Below, one piece after another: positions 10,190 to 22,188 of a stretch of DNA of 64,000 nucleotides (position 1 is its first letter; each line of letters begins with the position of its first letter). The stretch covers positions 46,728,101 through 46,792,100 of the forward strand of contig NC_087063.1 of assembly GCF_963678635.1 (NCBI RefSeq), written 5' to 3'. Below the pieces are notes generated by a model that was not told the DNA's origin, did no database searches, and was given only the letters and a program-made list of their open reading frames with translations. This DNA comes from Symsagittifera roscoffensis (Eukaryota; Xenacoelomorpha; Acoela; Convolutidae). The position numbers and the translations under genes are program-made.

Positions 10190-10964
10190 GTTTCTAATGC
10201 TTCTTTTGATTGTTATGCGAAATATAGTCATAATTCTTCAACAAATTTTCTCTCGGATACATCTTAAAAGAGAATGGGAGGTTACTATTTTAGAAATAAT
10301 TTACACTTTATTGTACAAAAACGGTACTGAGGAAAAATTTGATTTCATAGATGGGAGAAAACTCGGAGGAAAAAAGAAAGATTGAACCAATGCATATTGA
10401 ACCTGGATTGTATTTAAGTTTTGTTGATAAAGTTGCAGCCATAAATGACAAAATTCGAAAACGTATGGGCGCACAAAATTTTGAATATAACGGAATTTAT
10501 CTATTAGTAGATAAGATTACACAATAAATTGCCATCCATTTACCTTAGGATCAATCAGTCTTCATCTTTCAAAATGCTGATTTGGGTCAAATTTTAGGTT
10601 GCGATTTAGAGCAATACCAGACAAGGGATATAACGAAAAGAAAATCTCCACAGTATCCTCAGTATCCTTACAACAATATAAGAACAATTTCCCTACTGAT
10701 TTATAGTGATATTATAGAATATATTATAGTAAGTGATACAAAAACACCTTTACTGTGTTGTATTCATTTCATTTCTAAAGTAAAAAAATGAAAACGTAAT
10801 ATCTACAGGTCAGTACATGAGCTATCAATCCTTTACGATTCTACATTTCAGGAAATTATTAAAAAAACTCTTTACATAGCAAAAAACTAGAACTAAGGGT
10901 TACTACAGGTGAAAAAATAACTTTTGTGACCGTAGGAAGTACACCAGTTGCAAGATTTCGGTGA
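10190..10964 (+). pseudogene. Polinton minor capsid (penton-like, single jelly-roll) protein, decayed
   Basis: In Polintons the minor capsid protein is thought to form capsid vertices. Pieces in alternating frames include a WEVTILEI strand, a central part around EYNGIYLLVDKIT, QSADLGQILGCDLEQ and a C-terminal part around STGQYMSYQSF. The length (about 775 bp, some 250 residues) fits the family as I know it. The 5' end is fused to the capsid fragment described before it, so the normal start (MD-FT-KLVS in the third block) is missing. Several stops and frameshifts are present. Confidence 0.6.
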
Positions 10965-10992
10965 ATCATTTTTAATTTATACTTCATACGAA

Positions 10993-11330
10993 ATGGTTGC
11001 TCAGAGTTCAGCTAACTTTCCGATTTTTTGTGGACATGCAAGACAGCGTGCAAGAGGCTTTGGTGCTCTTGCAGAAAATTTTGAAGAACTGCAATTCCCT
11101 CTTTGAAAAACTAATTAAACCCAGCTGCGAAAAGAATCAGAGCAGATTCATTTGAATATGCTGCTCCAGACATTAGAGTAATTGTCAGTGGACAAAAAAA
11201 CTCAAAATATTTGCAAAAAAGATTGGAACAAAAACAAAAAAAAATCCAAGCGTAGAATTAGAAAAACAATTTCTCGAAAAAGTACTTTGAAAACCAGTCG
11301 CTCTCGCAAAGACATTTTTGACAAAAAAAA
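10993..11330 (+). pseudogene. Small basic virion core protein remnant (pVI/pX-like by position)
   Basis: From ATG 10993 the frame gives MVAQSSANF, then ARQRARGFGALA, and the product ends in an Arg/Lys-rich block. A short, basic, Gly-Ala-containing protein between minor and major capsid genes is typical of Polintons and resembles adenovirus core or cement peptides by composition only. It is broken by frameshifts. No enzymatic motif is seen. Confidence 0.4.
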
Positions 11331-12662
11331 TTGAGTTTATATCAAAGTTGTCATTTTCAGTACGGAAATTTTACAAATTCTTCTTTGGAGATTTTTGTTA
11401 AAGTCCCAGATTTGGAAACAATTGTTTCATCTTACACACAAAAATAGTTTCTAATATTTCTCTAGACGAAAGCAGCATTGAGTTTGAATTTGAGAGGCGA
11501 ATTTTTACTTGGATATGCGTGATACCCATCTCAATTCAAATCTTTATTAATTCAAAGGAAGATTGTTTGATTCTTTCAAAAAAGAAAACGCAGAACATAA
11601 ACAAAGTCGGTGGATGATTCATTTGAGGAACAACAAACTTACTTAACCTACGTAAGCAATCTACTACATTCTCTATTCTCCAATCGTGAAGTTTCTTTTA
11701 AAAAGACATGGCTTACAACGCCAATAGAATATATCCAAGTATCGAACGAGTTCAACTTGTCGGCTGTTAGTAACAAATGAATAGTTAGTTAGTAACAAAG
11801 CATTTGATATGTATCCGTTCACTGATAGAGCAAACTCTTTAGGATAAGAGATAACTTTTTTACTCTATGGCAGGCTTACCATTGGTTTTGTTTACTTGTA
11901 AAAACTATTACTACCAAAAACCAAAGTTCGAATTAATTTAGTCAAGTTTTTACATGCTGTCTGATAGTCCAAATGTTAGTCTAAAAATTGTTGAATTAAA
12001 GGGATACTTTCATTGATAGAGCAAATTCTTTAGGATCAGTGACCACTTTTTCAGTCTTTGTCAGGCTTGTCATTGCTTCGTTTACTTGTGAAAATCTATT
12101 ATTACCAAAAAACCAATTTTCGAAATAAATTAACTCGAGCTAGACCTAATTTTTACATGCTGTCTGATAATCCATATGTTAGTCTGAAAAATGTTCAATG
12201 ATGGCTGTTTAATAGAAGATTTTTACTGACTGAACCTAATCATCAATACTTGCAATGGAATTTGGAAAAACAACCTGCTCATTACAAATACTTAAGAACT
12301 ATAGCGAGGACTTTTTTCGTTCCATCTCGTCAAAGCTATTTTATTCAGGATAATAAATTCAAAATTACCCAAATCAGAAGAAGGTTGAAAAAATTATCCT
12401 CCTTGTCACCTTTTTGTTACAAAAATGAAAGCAATGCAATTTAACGGAGATTTTCAGCTATCCCTATGAAAGATTTTCGAAATCACTATTTCTAGTTTTT
12501 ATGACAGGAAGGAGCTGAACAGTTGCATTATCCAAACGTTATAGGAGAAAGCGTGGATTAGAAATGTTTTACCAGTTTCCCTTGGAGCAAGTAATGGAAG
12601 TGATAGCCTGGGGAGAAAGACTATTAAACACTCAATTTGATAAACTTGGAACAGTCGCTTAA
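11331..12662 (+). pseudogene. Polinton major capsid protein (double jelly-roll), decayed
   Basis: Polinton major capsid proteins are double jelly-roll proteins like those of adenovirus and many dsDNA viruses. Seen in mixed frames: DESSIEFEFE near 11465, a TYVSNLLHSLFSNREVSF block near 11645-11695, ISxEFNLSA-like text near 11745, YMLSDNPYVSL near 12155, and ARTFFVPSR near 12305. The stop is at 12660-12662. The normal ATG (kept in the fragment at 10067 and at 32234) is TTG here. The gene length, about 1.33 kb including an internal 190-bp duplication, fits the family. It is the largest virion gene in the cluster. Confidence 0.65.
11811..12203 (+). repeat. Internal tandem duplication (about 191 bp period) inside the capsid pseudogene
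   Basis: Two copies begin with GTATCCGTTCACTGATAGAG (11811) and GATACTTTCATTGATAGAG (12003). Both run to the segment coding YMLSDNP and then VSLK. They differ by roughly 15-20 percent, so the second was not made by a recent slip. The third block has only one copy here. It may be a recombination patch from a related element. Unit 2 copy: 25549-25941. Confidence 0.7.
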
Positions 12663-12774
12663 GAAGTTTATTTTTTTTTAGTTACAGGTTCCCATAAAAA
12701 AAAATGTTTTAAATATTTGAGGATTTTTCATCGTGAATGTCTGTATCATCTATTTTGTTTTACTTCATGGCTAA

Positions 12775-13013
12775 GACTCCAGAAAAACAGACAATGAAAG
12801 CTGTTTGTTTGAAAACCCGAGACATTTCTTCGACCTAGACTGTAAAACAAAGTTCAATAACCATTGTCAACTCCATAAGGCTTGTGTATGGGACTTTGTT
12901 AATTCAATACCTAAATGCGAGTAAGTTATTAATCTTTCTTTTTTCATCATAAAATGCACTCTCAAACTATCAATTTTTTCAATTTTAGATGTAAATCAGC
13001 CTACATTTGCAAA
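12775..13013 (+). pseudogene. Small two-exon Cys/His-rich ORF between capsid and protease genes
   Basis: The first piece contains HFFDLDCKTK, HCQLHKACVWDF and IPKC. It ends at a clear donor (GTAAGTTA at about 12920), followed by an 80-bp T-rich intron with acceptor TTTTAG. The next piece begins CKSAYICKDG. The same donor, intron and acceptor are kept in the third block (33570-33835), supporting a real spliced gene in the ancestor. The Cys and His spacing suggests a small zinc-binding fold. Stops upstream show decay. I do not know the family. Confidence 0.4.
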
Positions 13014-13014
13014 G

Positions 13015-13420
13015 ATGGATAAATTTTCACTTCTGCAAAATATTGAAAAATATCCTGAGCTCAGGTTTAAGTACATGGGATCTTACCCCTCTGATAAAGT
13101 ACCTCAACTAACAAAATACTTTTTTGCAATTGCTCACTCAGCCGCAAGCAATATTAGAGGAGAACACTGGATCATGATTGCTCGGATGGACAAAAATACT
13201 ACTTTGCTGATTCTTTGGTTGAAAAGAGATCAACTTGCTCCATTTGTCAAAAAAAAATCGACGAATGGTTCCTCCCTCAAAATCTAAAAAAAACTGATAA
13301 ATTATGTGGATTTTGCGAATTTTTTCAGAATTTCTTCTTTTTAAGTTCTTCCAGAAGAACTTCAATTATGTCGATGATGTGCATGTTTTAAATATCACAA
13401 TTTTTTTTTTTATAAAAGTG
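13015..13420 (+). pseudogene. Polinton adenain-like cysteine protease, frameshifted
   Basis: Virion maturation protease. An open frame from ATG 13015 gives YPELRFKYMGSYPSDKVPQL and the catalytic His in RGEHWIMIARMDK (His codon 13165-13167). One frameshift later comes YYFADS (acidic partner). Later still is KLCGF with the candidate catalytic Cys at 13305-13307, then another shift into FLLFKFFQ and a final HVLN. The order His, Asp, Cys and the GEHW and LCGF contexts match adenain-type proteases of Polintons. At least two frameshifts make it dead. It is the last gene of the Polinton cluster here. Confidence 0.75.
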
Positions 13421-14589
13421 AACTTTTTAATTATAAGTGTAAGCCTTTGCAGTAATATTACTAAGCGATTTAAGGAATTGTTATTTTTTTATGTATTTTA
13501 AATCAGTAAAATCCTTAATTTTTTTTTCGAAAAAGATCTTAGCAACTAACCTTTTGGTGAAGCACTTGGTGAGTGATGATGGAATATAGATGTTGTAGTC
13601 CCCAGTTGAAACAATTAGCGATAGAATATAAAAATTTACAAAAATTGTAACCATATTCTAGTAAATTGTATAATCTTCTCAAAAATTAGTGTAGAATTTA
13701 ACGGGGAAAAACCAATTGACAAACTTGGATGAAAATTTAAAACTTTAAAGCATTTTTGAAAGGTTTAAGACAAGTGATAATAAATAACTGAAATTAGTCG
13801 TTGCAAGAAATATGACAAAGTAAACAAACATGTTGAGCTTAAAACGGAAATTGGATAAAAGCATCTGATTGGTCGAATAAAAAAAATTAATGTTATAATC
13901 TATCAAAAAAGCAATTCACTCCGTGGAGAAATGCTAATATGCATCTGTCATATGATCGTGGGATAATTATTTGACAAAATGATAAAACAAGTCCTAAAAT
14001 TAAAAAGTATGATGGAGCTGTCATCTTTTCTCCAGACAACCTGGGGAATGGAAGATGAGTGTGATATAAAATTAACCAACCGTGAGGAGCTGTCAATTTT
14101 CCTGTGATATCCCGTGGAGGGGAATTATTAAACTGTCAAAGATATTTCCCTGTTGACTATTTTCCCCAGATAACCTGAGGGACAATAAATGAGATGAAAT
14201 AAATATTTAAAAGATATTTTTCAAAGCTAAGTATTCTGTGATATATCAGTTTTTGATCCCATGCTTTAAATTCAAAAATATTTTTTTTTGAAACTTACCC
14301 TCTAAAACTTACCATACCGAAGCTTTGTATGAAAAGATAGCCCCTATATATCACAAATTGTAGGAGTTCGCTAAGAAACGGAAGTATCATCAGAAAATTT
14401 TTCGAAACTTATCATCTTACCATCTGAAACCTCGTATCATGGCAAAACCGATCTTAATACATTGAAAATCTGTTTATTATATAGAAAAATCTATACACTA
14501 TCTTATAACATTTAAAGATCGGGTGCCAAATTTTCTGAAAAAAAAATTATCTTACCATCTCAAACCTATGGTAAAACCTAAACCTATAT
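13421..14589. other. AT-rich spacer with short degenerate repeats
   Basis: I see no gene. Around 13,915-14,180 the motif GGAGCTGTCA and the text TTTTCTCCAGACAACCTGGGG recur in altered form. Around 14,410-14,480 and 14,550-14,630 a segment starting CTTACCATCTGAAACCT is repeated once with changes. These could be eroded LTR or MITE pieces between the Polinton and gypsy fragments. Confidence 0.4.
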
Positions 14590-14872
14590 TAATACATAGG
14601 AAATCTATACCTTATCCTAATACATAGGTCGGTGACCGGATCCTCTATTCCCTATCTTGAAAGATGGGGCACTAACCACCAAACCCCCCTTACCTTGATC
14701 AGCTCACTCTTCTTCTACTGCCTACTAATCGATGAGAGAATAGTAGCACCCCAACACCTCATACAGAGAACTCTCGAGAGCCTTCACCTAACGCACCCTG
14801 AAGCAGTTGAAATGCTCAACCTGAGCAAAAACGTTTAATTTCCACACATACACTGAATCATAGTCCAATTGG
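14590..14872 (+). pseudogene. Gypsy-type retrotransposon pol fragment (integrase H2C2 zinc domain), cut at the duplication joint
   Basis: The frame reads RIVAPQHLIQRTLESLHLTHPEAVEML in two overlapping pieces, with His residues spaced as in an integrase zinc domain. It hits a stop where a linker to the Cys pair should be. Here it is cut at 14872 by the tandem duplication. In the second unit it continues into the Cys pair (NCRHC) and the integrase core. Same strand as the Polinton genes. Confidence 0.6.
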
Positions 14873-14873
14873 C

Positions 14874-15791
14874 GAAGGAGACGTGAGTGAGTTCCAGAAA
14901 CAGAAAGCGAGTGGAGCGTTACCCACTGAATTCCCCACCATAGAAGAGAAAGACGATTTACATAGAATCCTGATGGAAGTGGAACCGTTATTGGGAGCCT
15001 CAGGGTATCGGACCCGAAGGAACATAGTGAGAACCCATGGGGAGTGTCCTTGCCACTGCTTGGCGCAGACGTTGTGGTACCCTAAACGCGGGAATCTGAT
15101 CCTAGTCTGGGACGTGGAGGAGTTGTACTCCACGGGGTTGCCCGATCAGAATCAACAAGTGTCAATCGTGGTGGTTAGCGCCATGCTAGCAGTGAGATGG
15201 TTGGAGGCTAATGCAGACACCAGTGAGCAGGAGACGGCCGTGCCGACTCCTGAACAGCTGAGCAACGTGAAAATGAGTAGTGAATTGGATCTTTTCAGAA
15301 CCACCTGCAAGGTTCTGAGAATACCTAAAGCCATTGAAAGAATATGGTCAAGGCAAAGATTGATGCCTTGGTTCCGTGCAGTGATGACATCTTGGATGTA
15401 TGAACGCGCGAAGCGTCACATGTCAAGGAATACGGAAGCCTATCAATCTTTCCAGCTAGATATAGGACCAGGAGCCTATAAACGAGCATTCTTGACGCAC
15501 AGAAACGCGGTCACCACAGCGGTGAAGCGGGTAGCTGGAACGCCTTGTGTTACTGAAGATGAGAAGAAAGAGGTCTTAAGAGCTGACCTAGAACGAAACG
15601 TGAGCCTATGTCTTCACAACAGCTTTTGCAGGAACCGGGAGCAGAAGGTGAATGTGGACTTGCTACCTTGTTGCAAACCGAGGCTGTTGGAACAGGAGGG
15701 TTGGGGCACGGCCCGCAACTCTCTGGACATGTTAGAGAAAGTTCTGGAAGACAGTGACGCTGAACATCAGGATGGAGAAATGATGGAATGA
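14874..15791 (+). pseudogene. 5'-truncated copy of the orphan ORF (about 306 codons)
   Basis: Carries the C-terminal 302 or so codons of the 1-2053 frame without a stop or frameshift. It lacks everything N-terminal because the duplication joint lies at 14873. No ATG in good position precedes it (the first candidate codon is GTG). Unlikely to be expressed unless from the gypsy side. The frame is intact because the duplication is recent, not because it is selected. Confidence 0.75.
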
Positions 15792-15799
15792 AGATGACC

Positions 15800-16078
15800 G
15801 AAGGAGAGAAGAGAAGGAGAAAAAACTTGATTGTCTTTGTGTGTAAAAACTTGAACAAATCAACCAAGTTTTGATTATTGAACTTGTTAAACTTTTTGTT
15901 TTGATTTAGTTTGGTCAGACCAAACTTTGAAAATGTTGCAATTGTTAAAATTGTTGATTTTGTTGATTTTAGTTACTACTATCTATGTATGTATATAAGG
16001 AGCATAGGTGAGTATATTTACCTATTTATTCCCGACTGAAGTTTTTAACCTGTGTAAGACACAAATTCACTGTGTGGC
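15800..16078 (+). promoter_or_regulatory. Second copy of purine tract and LTR-like segment
   Basis: Same purine run, 17-bp palindrome (15909-15925), TATATAAGG (15992-16000) and AG|GTGAGT donor as the copy at 2062-2340. Confidence 0.35.
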
Positions 16079-19000
16079 GACATGGTAAGTTTGAGTAAAC
16101 TCGCTCGAGAAGGGTGGGTAACTCAATAACTTTCCTAGCCACAGAGTTTCTTAGTTTTAATATGGAAAGGACCGCATAAATGACTGATTATACTTGGTGA
16201 GTGAAGTAAAGTTAATTTTAACGGGTGCGTGGCCGTGCCACGTCCCACTTTTTAATCACAAAGAGCGAGAAGAAGTTGTATAACAAGACGACGTAAGTAG
16301 TCAGAAAAGAAATTTTATCTAGGACACTCCTCATGGTGCAAATTTTGTGAAGATGTTGAAAGGCAGTGAGATGTAGTACGATGCCATTTGTGAACACGTA
16401 GTGAGTTGAGGTGGAGTAGATAAATTTCATTTTCTTATGCGATTTGTAAGATTGGTTATAGAAAACTGGATACCTACTTGACGATAACCCGGTGTTGTGC
16501 GATCAATAGGGACATTGATGGGGACTTGTCCGGGGAGTATGTGCCATTCTGCCAGATGACACAGCATAACCTTCCCGCGACAGAAATAAAAGTGACTAAA
16601 GGCCTTATGAACAGAAAAGTGTTGCGACGGAGGGTCAGAATGTTCTAGAATTTTTATTTTTAAAATTTCGATCGGAAGAAGAACATTTCTGAGAAATAGA
16701 AAAAAGACGGCCATTTTGAATAAAAAAGACGAAAATCAGAACCACGATAGAAATTGTGAAGAACGGTTGTATCAGAGACAGAAAAATTAGGGAGCCTCTT
16801 ATCGTGGCAAGAACACACGATAAGGACCTTAGCGACAGATATTTGTGGAGACGGAGGCTTCAGTGGGGGGAAGAGAAATACCACGGAACCCTCCCGGGAC
16901 ACGAAATATAGGAGATAAGAGTGTTATCTCAAGAAAATCACGGGAGCGGAGGCTTGGTCCCCCAGAGACTGTTATATGTGAAGGGACTGGGTAAACTAAC
17001 TATAACAGCTGCTGTAATGTCCTAGATCGTAATTAACACCGTTATTATTTAATATTTCAGAGCATGAGTAGATAGAAAAAGGAAAGGGTCAATCCATCTC
17101 CAATGGATTTAATATAAAACTGTCACACAAAAACGTAATAAAATAGGTTGTTCGAGCCGTGTTTTTAATGACAATCACGTAGTCTGAGGATCCGAGACTC
17201 AGCTATGTGGTTGTGTTCGCATGCAAACGAAAGCTGATCAAAAGTCGTTTGACTGATGGCCTAAAAATGGTAACTTTTTACTTTGCCCTAAACAGACCAG
17301 AAAATCAACTGGCAAGGTCGAGACGGTGAAAAACGAGTAGAATTAAGGTAACTGACGCCTGCCAGTCGTTGATAGGTACTTTTTCTACGCTCCGTCGCTG
17401 TGTGATATTTGGGCGAATGTTACAAAATTCATCAACTTTGAGTTATCGAAATTGGAAATAAAATTAACTTGATGGAAAAAATTGTGGAGATTTTACTTGT
17501 ATTAATTTTCTTTTTTTTTATCGGCAATATTTGTTATTTTTTACAAGTTATGGTCATTTGTTCTTGCGATTGTTTTTGTGTGTGATGTTGCTTATTTGGA
17601 AGATTTAAGTCCCTAAAAAATCTCCTATTAGATACACCACCATAATATAAATGATTATTTTGTGACTGGAAACGACAAAATGTAAGAAGATCCTAAAGTG
17701 GAAAGTTTATTCCAATTAGACACAACTTTTATATAAAAACTCCATAAAAGGAAGCTGAAATCTGATTGGACACGACCACAGACCAAATCTGAAATATCAA
17801 TTCTGATTGGTTAAACCCACACAATTGAGTTGAAGTTACCCCTCACGCCTAACTGAGAATCAATATATTTCTAACCTAATTATCGTCAATGATTTACTTC
17901 TTGCTTTGAAGGAGGAAATGGGATCAGTCGAAAACCCCATCACGAAAGATGAAGATGAGAGCTTCTCAGAAACAGTGAGGCTTCAAAACATCCCTCCACG
18001 AAAACCACCAGATATGGAACCTCGTCCAGCTCTGCGTTCTATAGAGAACCTTCAGATTTTTTCTGCTGCTCGACAGCTCTTTGATTGAATATTATTGTAA
18101 ATAATTGATGTTTGATTCTTATTTCGTTCTTTGTATTTAATTGTTTTTTTTTAAGTTCATTTTAATTATGAGAAGAGATGAGAAGTTCAGGGCAAACCAT
18201 TGAAAAACAATTAGATAACAACCTAATGTAGTGCTTCAAATTTGCACACATGATTATGTTTGCACACAATTTACAGAAAAAAAACAATAGAAAGTTAGTA
18301 CAGAAGTAAGACTACCTGATGGTTTTTTGCAACTTGTGAAAAAATGAAAAGATTTTGGGTCTTCTCAAAAAAATTGAAACAGTTTTTGCATTTTGTCAAA
18401 ACATGAAATATTTTTTGCATCTTGTCAAAAAAAATAGAAACAATTTTCGCATTTTGTAGAAAAAAAAAGAATTAACATTTGCATCTTGTTAAAAAAAACT
18501 CAAACATTTTTTGCAGTTTCTTGAAGTCAGAAAAAAAACATTACAACTTACTAAAAAATATGAACTGAACTTTGCAAATTCTTTAATAACGGTGAAATTG
18601 TTTCTTTTTCTTTAAATTTTTTGTTGATTTGGTAAGCATATGAGACAAAATAGATGGATTAATAAAAGTTTTATGATTTTTCTTTGAAAATTCGACATGA
18701 TCACTTTTTAAAAATCCATAACCATCATTAAAACAGTAAATTATTTTTTACAAACCATATTCATATTTTGAGTTTTGTACTTTAAGATCTCTTTCCAGAA
18801 AAGCTGAACCGATACTTTGTGTGTTGAAATTAGTTTCTGGTTAAAACATGAATATTGACGTTTGATTTTTTTGCGTAACAGTCTTTTCTTTGCAACACTG
18901 GGCTTTTAGTGCTCTTTTCCATTTCAAATTGTGATGAACAGCGCGGTCAAGTTGATTGAAAACTTAGCCAGTTGATGAAATAACATTGAAACATTGATGA

Positions 19001-20533
19001 AATAACATTCGAAAAGAGTTTATGTACAGAGTGTCAAAACAATCGATAATTTGGTATGTGAAATGAAAATTACCAAATCGTTTTAATATTTGATCGAAAG
19101 ATGAAGCAAATGGAAATATGTGGAGCTTACAAGTTTCCAACGAACCTTAAGAATTGTGGGTAGAGACACAAACATTATGGTTGTAAAAATCATTGGAAAC
19201 GGAAATAAATAACGATTTTCGACAAAAATCTCTGAAAAGCTGGCAAGTGCTTGACACATAGCAGCATTCATCAGGAACAATGATTTTTGCTGAGAATTTT
19301 TGATTTATTTAGAAACACTAACACCTACACAATTCCATATTTAGAAACTTCACACAAAAATTCCATTTAAAGTTTTATTTCCTTTTATGGTTATTTGAAT
19401 GACTCATTTTGTTTACTTCCACTTTCCACTTTAAAAAAATTCTCTCAATTTTCCTCATCTGATCAGTCTGCTCTTGTATTGAAACATGTACACAAGAAAA
19501 GACACTAGTCTCATTTATATTGAATTCTCAAAAAATCAAACAAAAATTGGTAGATTTGCTTGGTCCCAAAAATCGTACAAGGGGAAAATTTATTTTGAAA
19601 CCTGCTACAACTATTCATAAAAAATTGAGTTGGGACGACTCAAAAAAACAGCAAGTCAATTTGTTGAGCTAGTATTTGTGTTGAACAGTATGAACTGGAA
19701 TCTTGCTTTTTCAAGAAATGTAACCTCACATTTTCACCGTAAATTGGGACTTTTTCATGTTGCTATACAAGAAAAGTCCCAAAAGTTTTCGCTATTTGTT
19801 ATAAAATTACAAAATTACCCAAAATTTCAGAATTTGGACGTAGACTAACAAATATCCCGTTTTTTATTTGGACTGCCCATAAAAAGAGAAGAAAAATTCA
19901 CATAAGGTACCGATCCCACACCAAAAAAAATAGAACTTGTAAAAAATCGTAGAGTATGAAATCAGTGGAAAATTAATCAATGTTTACAACTACAAAGAGA
20001 AGAAGATGATAAAATACTCGATACACTTCCTGCATTACTTGGTTATGTGAACACTTTCAAGAAGTCTTGTATCTTTATTGACGAATGAAATGTAGAAAAT
20101 GAACGGACAGAAAATCAATGAAATTCTAAGAGTTCTTGAGCATATAAAGCAAGATTTTTCAGCAAATACCATTAGAAAAATTTTATTTTTTTGTACCTGT
20201 TTTGTTTTGGACCCGTGCATAAATTTGAATGAATTGGTTAAAAAAATTCCTTCTTGAGTTCTAATTGCATACGGAAATTCATGAATGGATTATAATTTTG
20301 CAAATTTTTAGACTACTTGCAATTCTACATCTTTCTGCTGGAACTGTGAAATCTGCTACAAAAAAAGGACATGGGTGTTGTTATGTTCCACCTGGTCTCC
20401 AGCTTATGTTTTTTGGTGACGTGACTGGATTAATTTTTTGTTTATTTGTTAAAATAATTGCTTCATCAGTATATGCATTGTTCGATTGTTTTTAATTTGA
20501 ACCAAAAAAACTCCTGATAAAACAATTAACAGA
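16079..20533. other. Unit 2 copy of the gene-poor stretch
   Basis: Repeats what is described for 2341-6795: hairpin at 17171-17214, small acidic ORF at 17906-18088, AT-rich tandem repeat at 18314-18538 and the receptor-like remnant on the minus strand at 18844-19292. An A deletion near 20309 and an extra A near 20364 lengthen a spurious frame at 20265-20495. Confidence 0.5.
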
Positions 20534-20968
20534 ATGAGCCATGTTGTTTTGGATACTGATTGTATTGAAAACAATTTGGTGAAAGAATTTTGAGTTTATA
20601 AGGATGGACAAATTATGGGATATTCCTTTCTTCCTCTTTTCTTCTTGGCGTACAAATTCCCAATCTTCTTGGAATCAGTTGGAACAGTGGTTATTAACAT
20701 TATATTGAACTTTAAAAAAATTGAAAAAAATCTATAAGTCTCAGAAACTGAAAATTTTGCGAAAAATCAAAAAGAAAAATGAAAAAATTCTGTCAGATTT
20801 TTTTGGAACAAAGATTATGAATTTGGATGACTACGCTTGCCCAAAAATTCTGTATTTGATATTCAAAGATGAAGAATATGATTGAAGGTGTAGCAGCTAC
20901 CGATTTTGTTATGCAAAAAGTCTTCACTGTGCAGAAAGAAAAGCATTTGAATACAGAACATGGACTTG
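20534..20968 (+). pseudogene. Decayed exonuclease-like Polinton ORF, unit 2 copy
   Basis: Same stops and frameshifts as 6796-7230, so decay preceded the duplication. Confidence 0.35.
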
Positions 20969-21187
20969 ATGTTCTTTATTAAGTTGTAAAACGTAATAAT
21001 CCTATTGTACTACCTTTTTTTAACTTCGATTAAATGTCATGGTCAAATTTTTTTTCTAGATTTAGATGGAGAATCAAAGTGACAGGCCCGTAATTTAAGA
21101 AAATTTTGTTTTTGATGAACAAAACTATGAACAAAAATCATCGAAGTTGTTTGGACGTACATGTATTAGATCTCTTTTAGTTTTTTG

Positions 21188-22083
21188 GTGCCAAGTTTTT
21201 GTTAAAGTTTTGATGCTAGTATGTGCAATCGTTCGGTTTATGTTATCCACAACATGTGAAGAAGCAACATTTTGGATCTTATCAAGCACAATCGGTTATA
21301 TTCTACTTCTTCCTCCAAAGCTATGAAAAAAAGATATCTAACAAAGAACAAGCTTTTATTTCCCTATTTGGACCAAGTGGATCTGGAAAACGTCATCTTA
21401 TTTTTGAGTGGTTGAATATTGGTGTTTTAAACCAGCATTTGACAAAACTTTTTATTTTTATTAACATTAACAACCTCCTTATGTTCAAATGCAAAGAAAA
21501 AACCTTAAATGTATCCAAGGAGTAGACTTTGACTTGATTGAAAATGTTCCCAATAACGGAACTAAGTATGTGCTTTCATTTGATGATTCTTGTGAAGTAA
21601 ATTCAAACTCCAAACAGTTTGTAAAAACTGCCAATGCTGGGAGACACAAGGGTCTGAATACAATATACATCAAACAAAATTTATTTCAGCAAAGCAAAAA
21701 GGGAACATACGTAGTATTACAAAATACACACATAGTCTTGTTCACGTCGCCGAGAGATGTTTAACAATCCAATACATTAACTCAAAAAAAACTAGATCTA
21801 GGATCTCAATTATAAGATAAGAGTAGTATCAAAATGCAACATCTGTTCCTTATGGTCATTTACTTATTGATTTAACCCCAAAAACAGTTGATTCACCTAG
21901 GTATTGCTCTAATAGTGGCTCAGTTCCAACAAAGTTTTATTCACCAGCTGTAAAAGAGACAACGTTTTTGGACGATGTGTACACATTACGTCTCTATACT
22001 CCCAAAGTTTCATTCAATTTCTGAGCGAGTGTTTAGTCAACCTATCAAGAGGAGAACTTCGAGATCTTCGGAAAGAAGACGTA
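21188..22083 (+). pseudogene. Polinton packaging ATPase, unit 2 copy
   Basis: Walker A GPSGSGK at 21370-21390 and the FDDS strand near 21567-21596, with the same frameshifts as unit 1. Confidence 0.72.
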
Positions 22084-22188
22084 GTAAAATATCTGATTTT
22101 CAGAGTTAATAATCTTCAGAGTTAACATAAAACAAGAACTCCTCCACACAAAATAAGAATTATTTTTAGTTCAACAAAACGATTATAA

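Larger units (their letters stand above)
1135..14872 (+). repeat. Tandem segmental duplication, unit 1 (13,738 bp)
   Basis: Every feature from the middle of the orphan ORF to the gypsy fragment recurs at a constant offset of 13,738. By eye I found only about ten differences: homopolymer indels such as at 6570 and 8793, and single substitutions at 7449 and 8603, among others. The dinucleotide CG at 1135-1136, 14873-14874 and 28611-28612 is shared by both flanks, so the joint has 2-bp microhomology. Confidence 0.95.
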
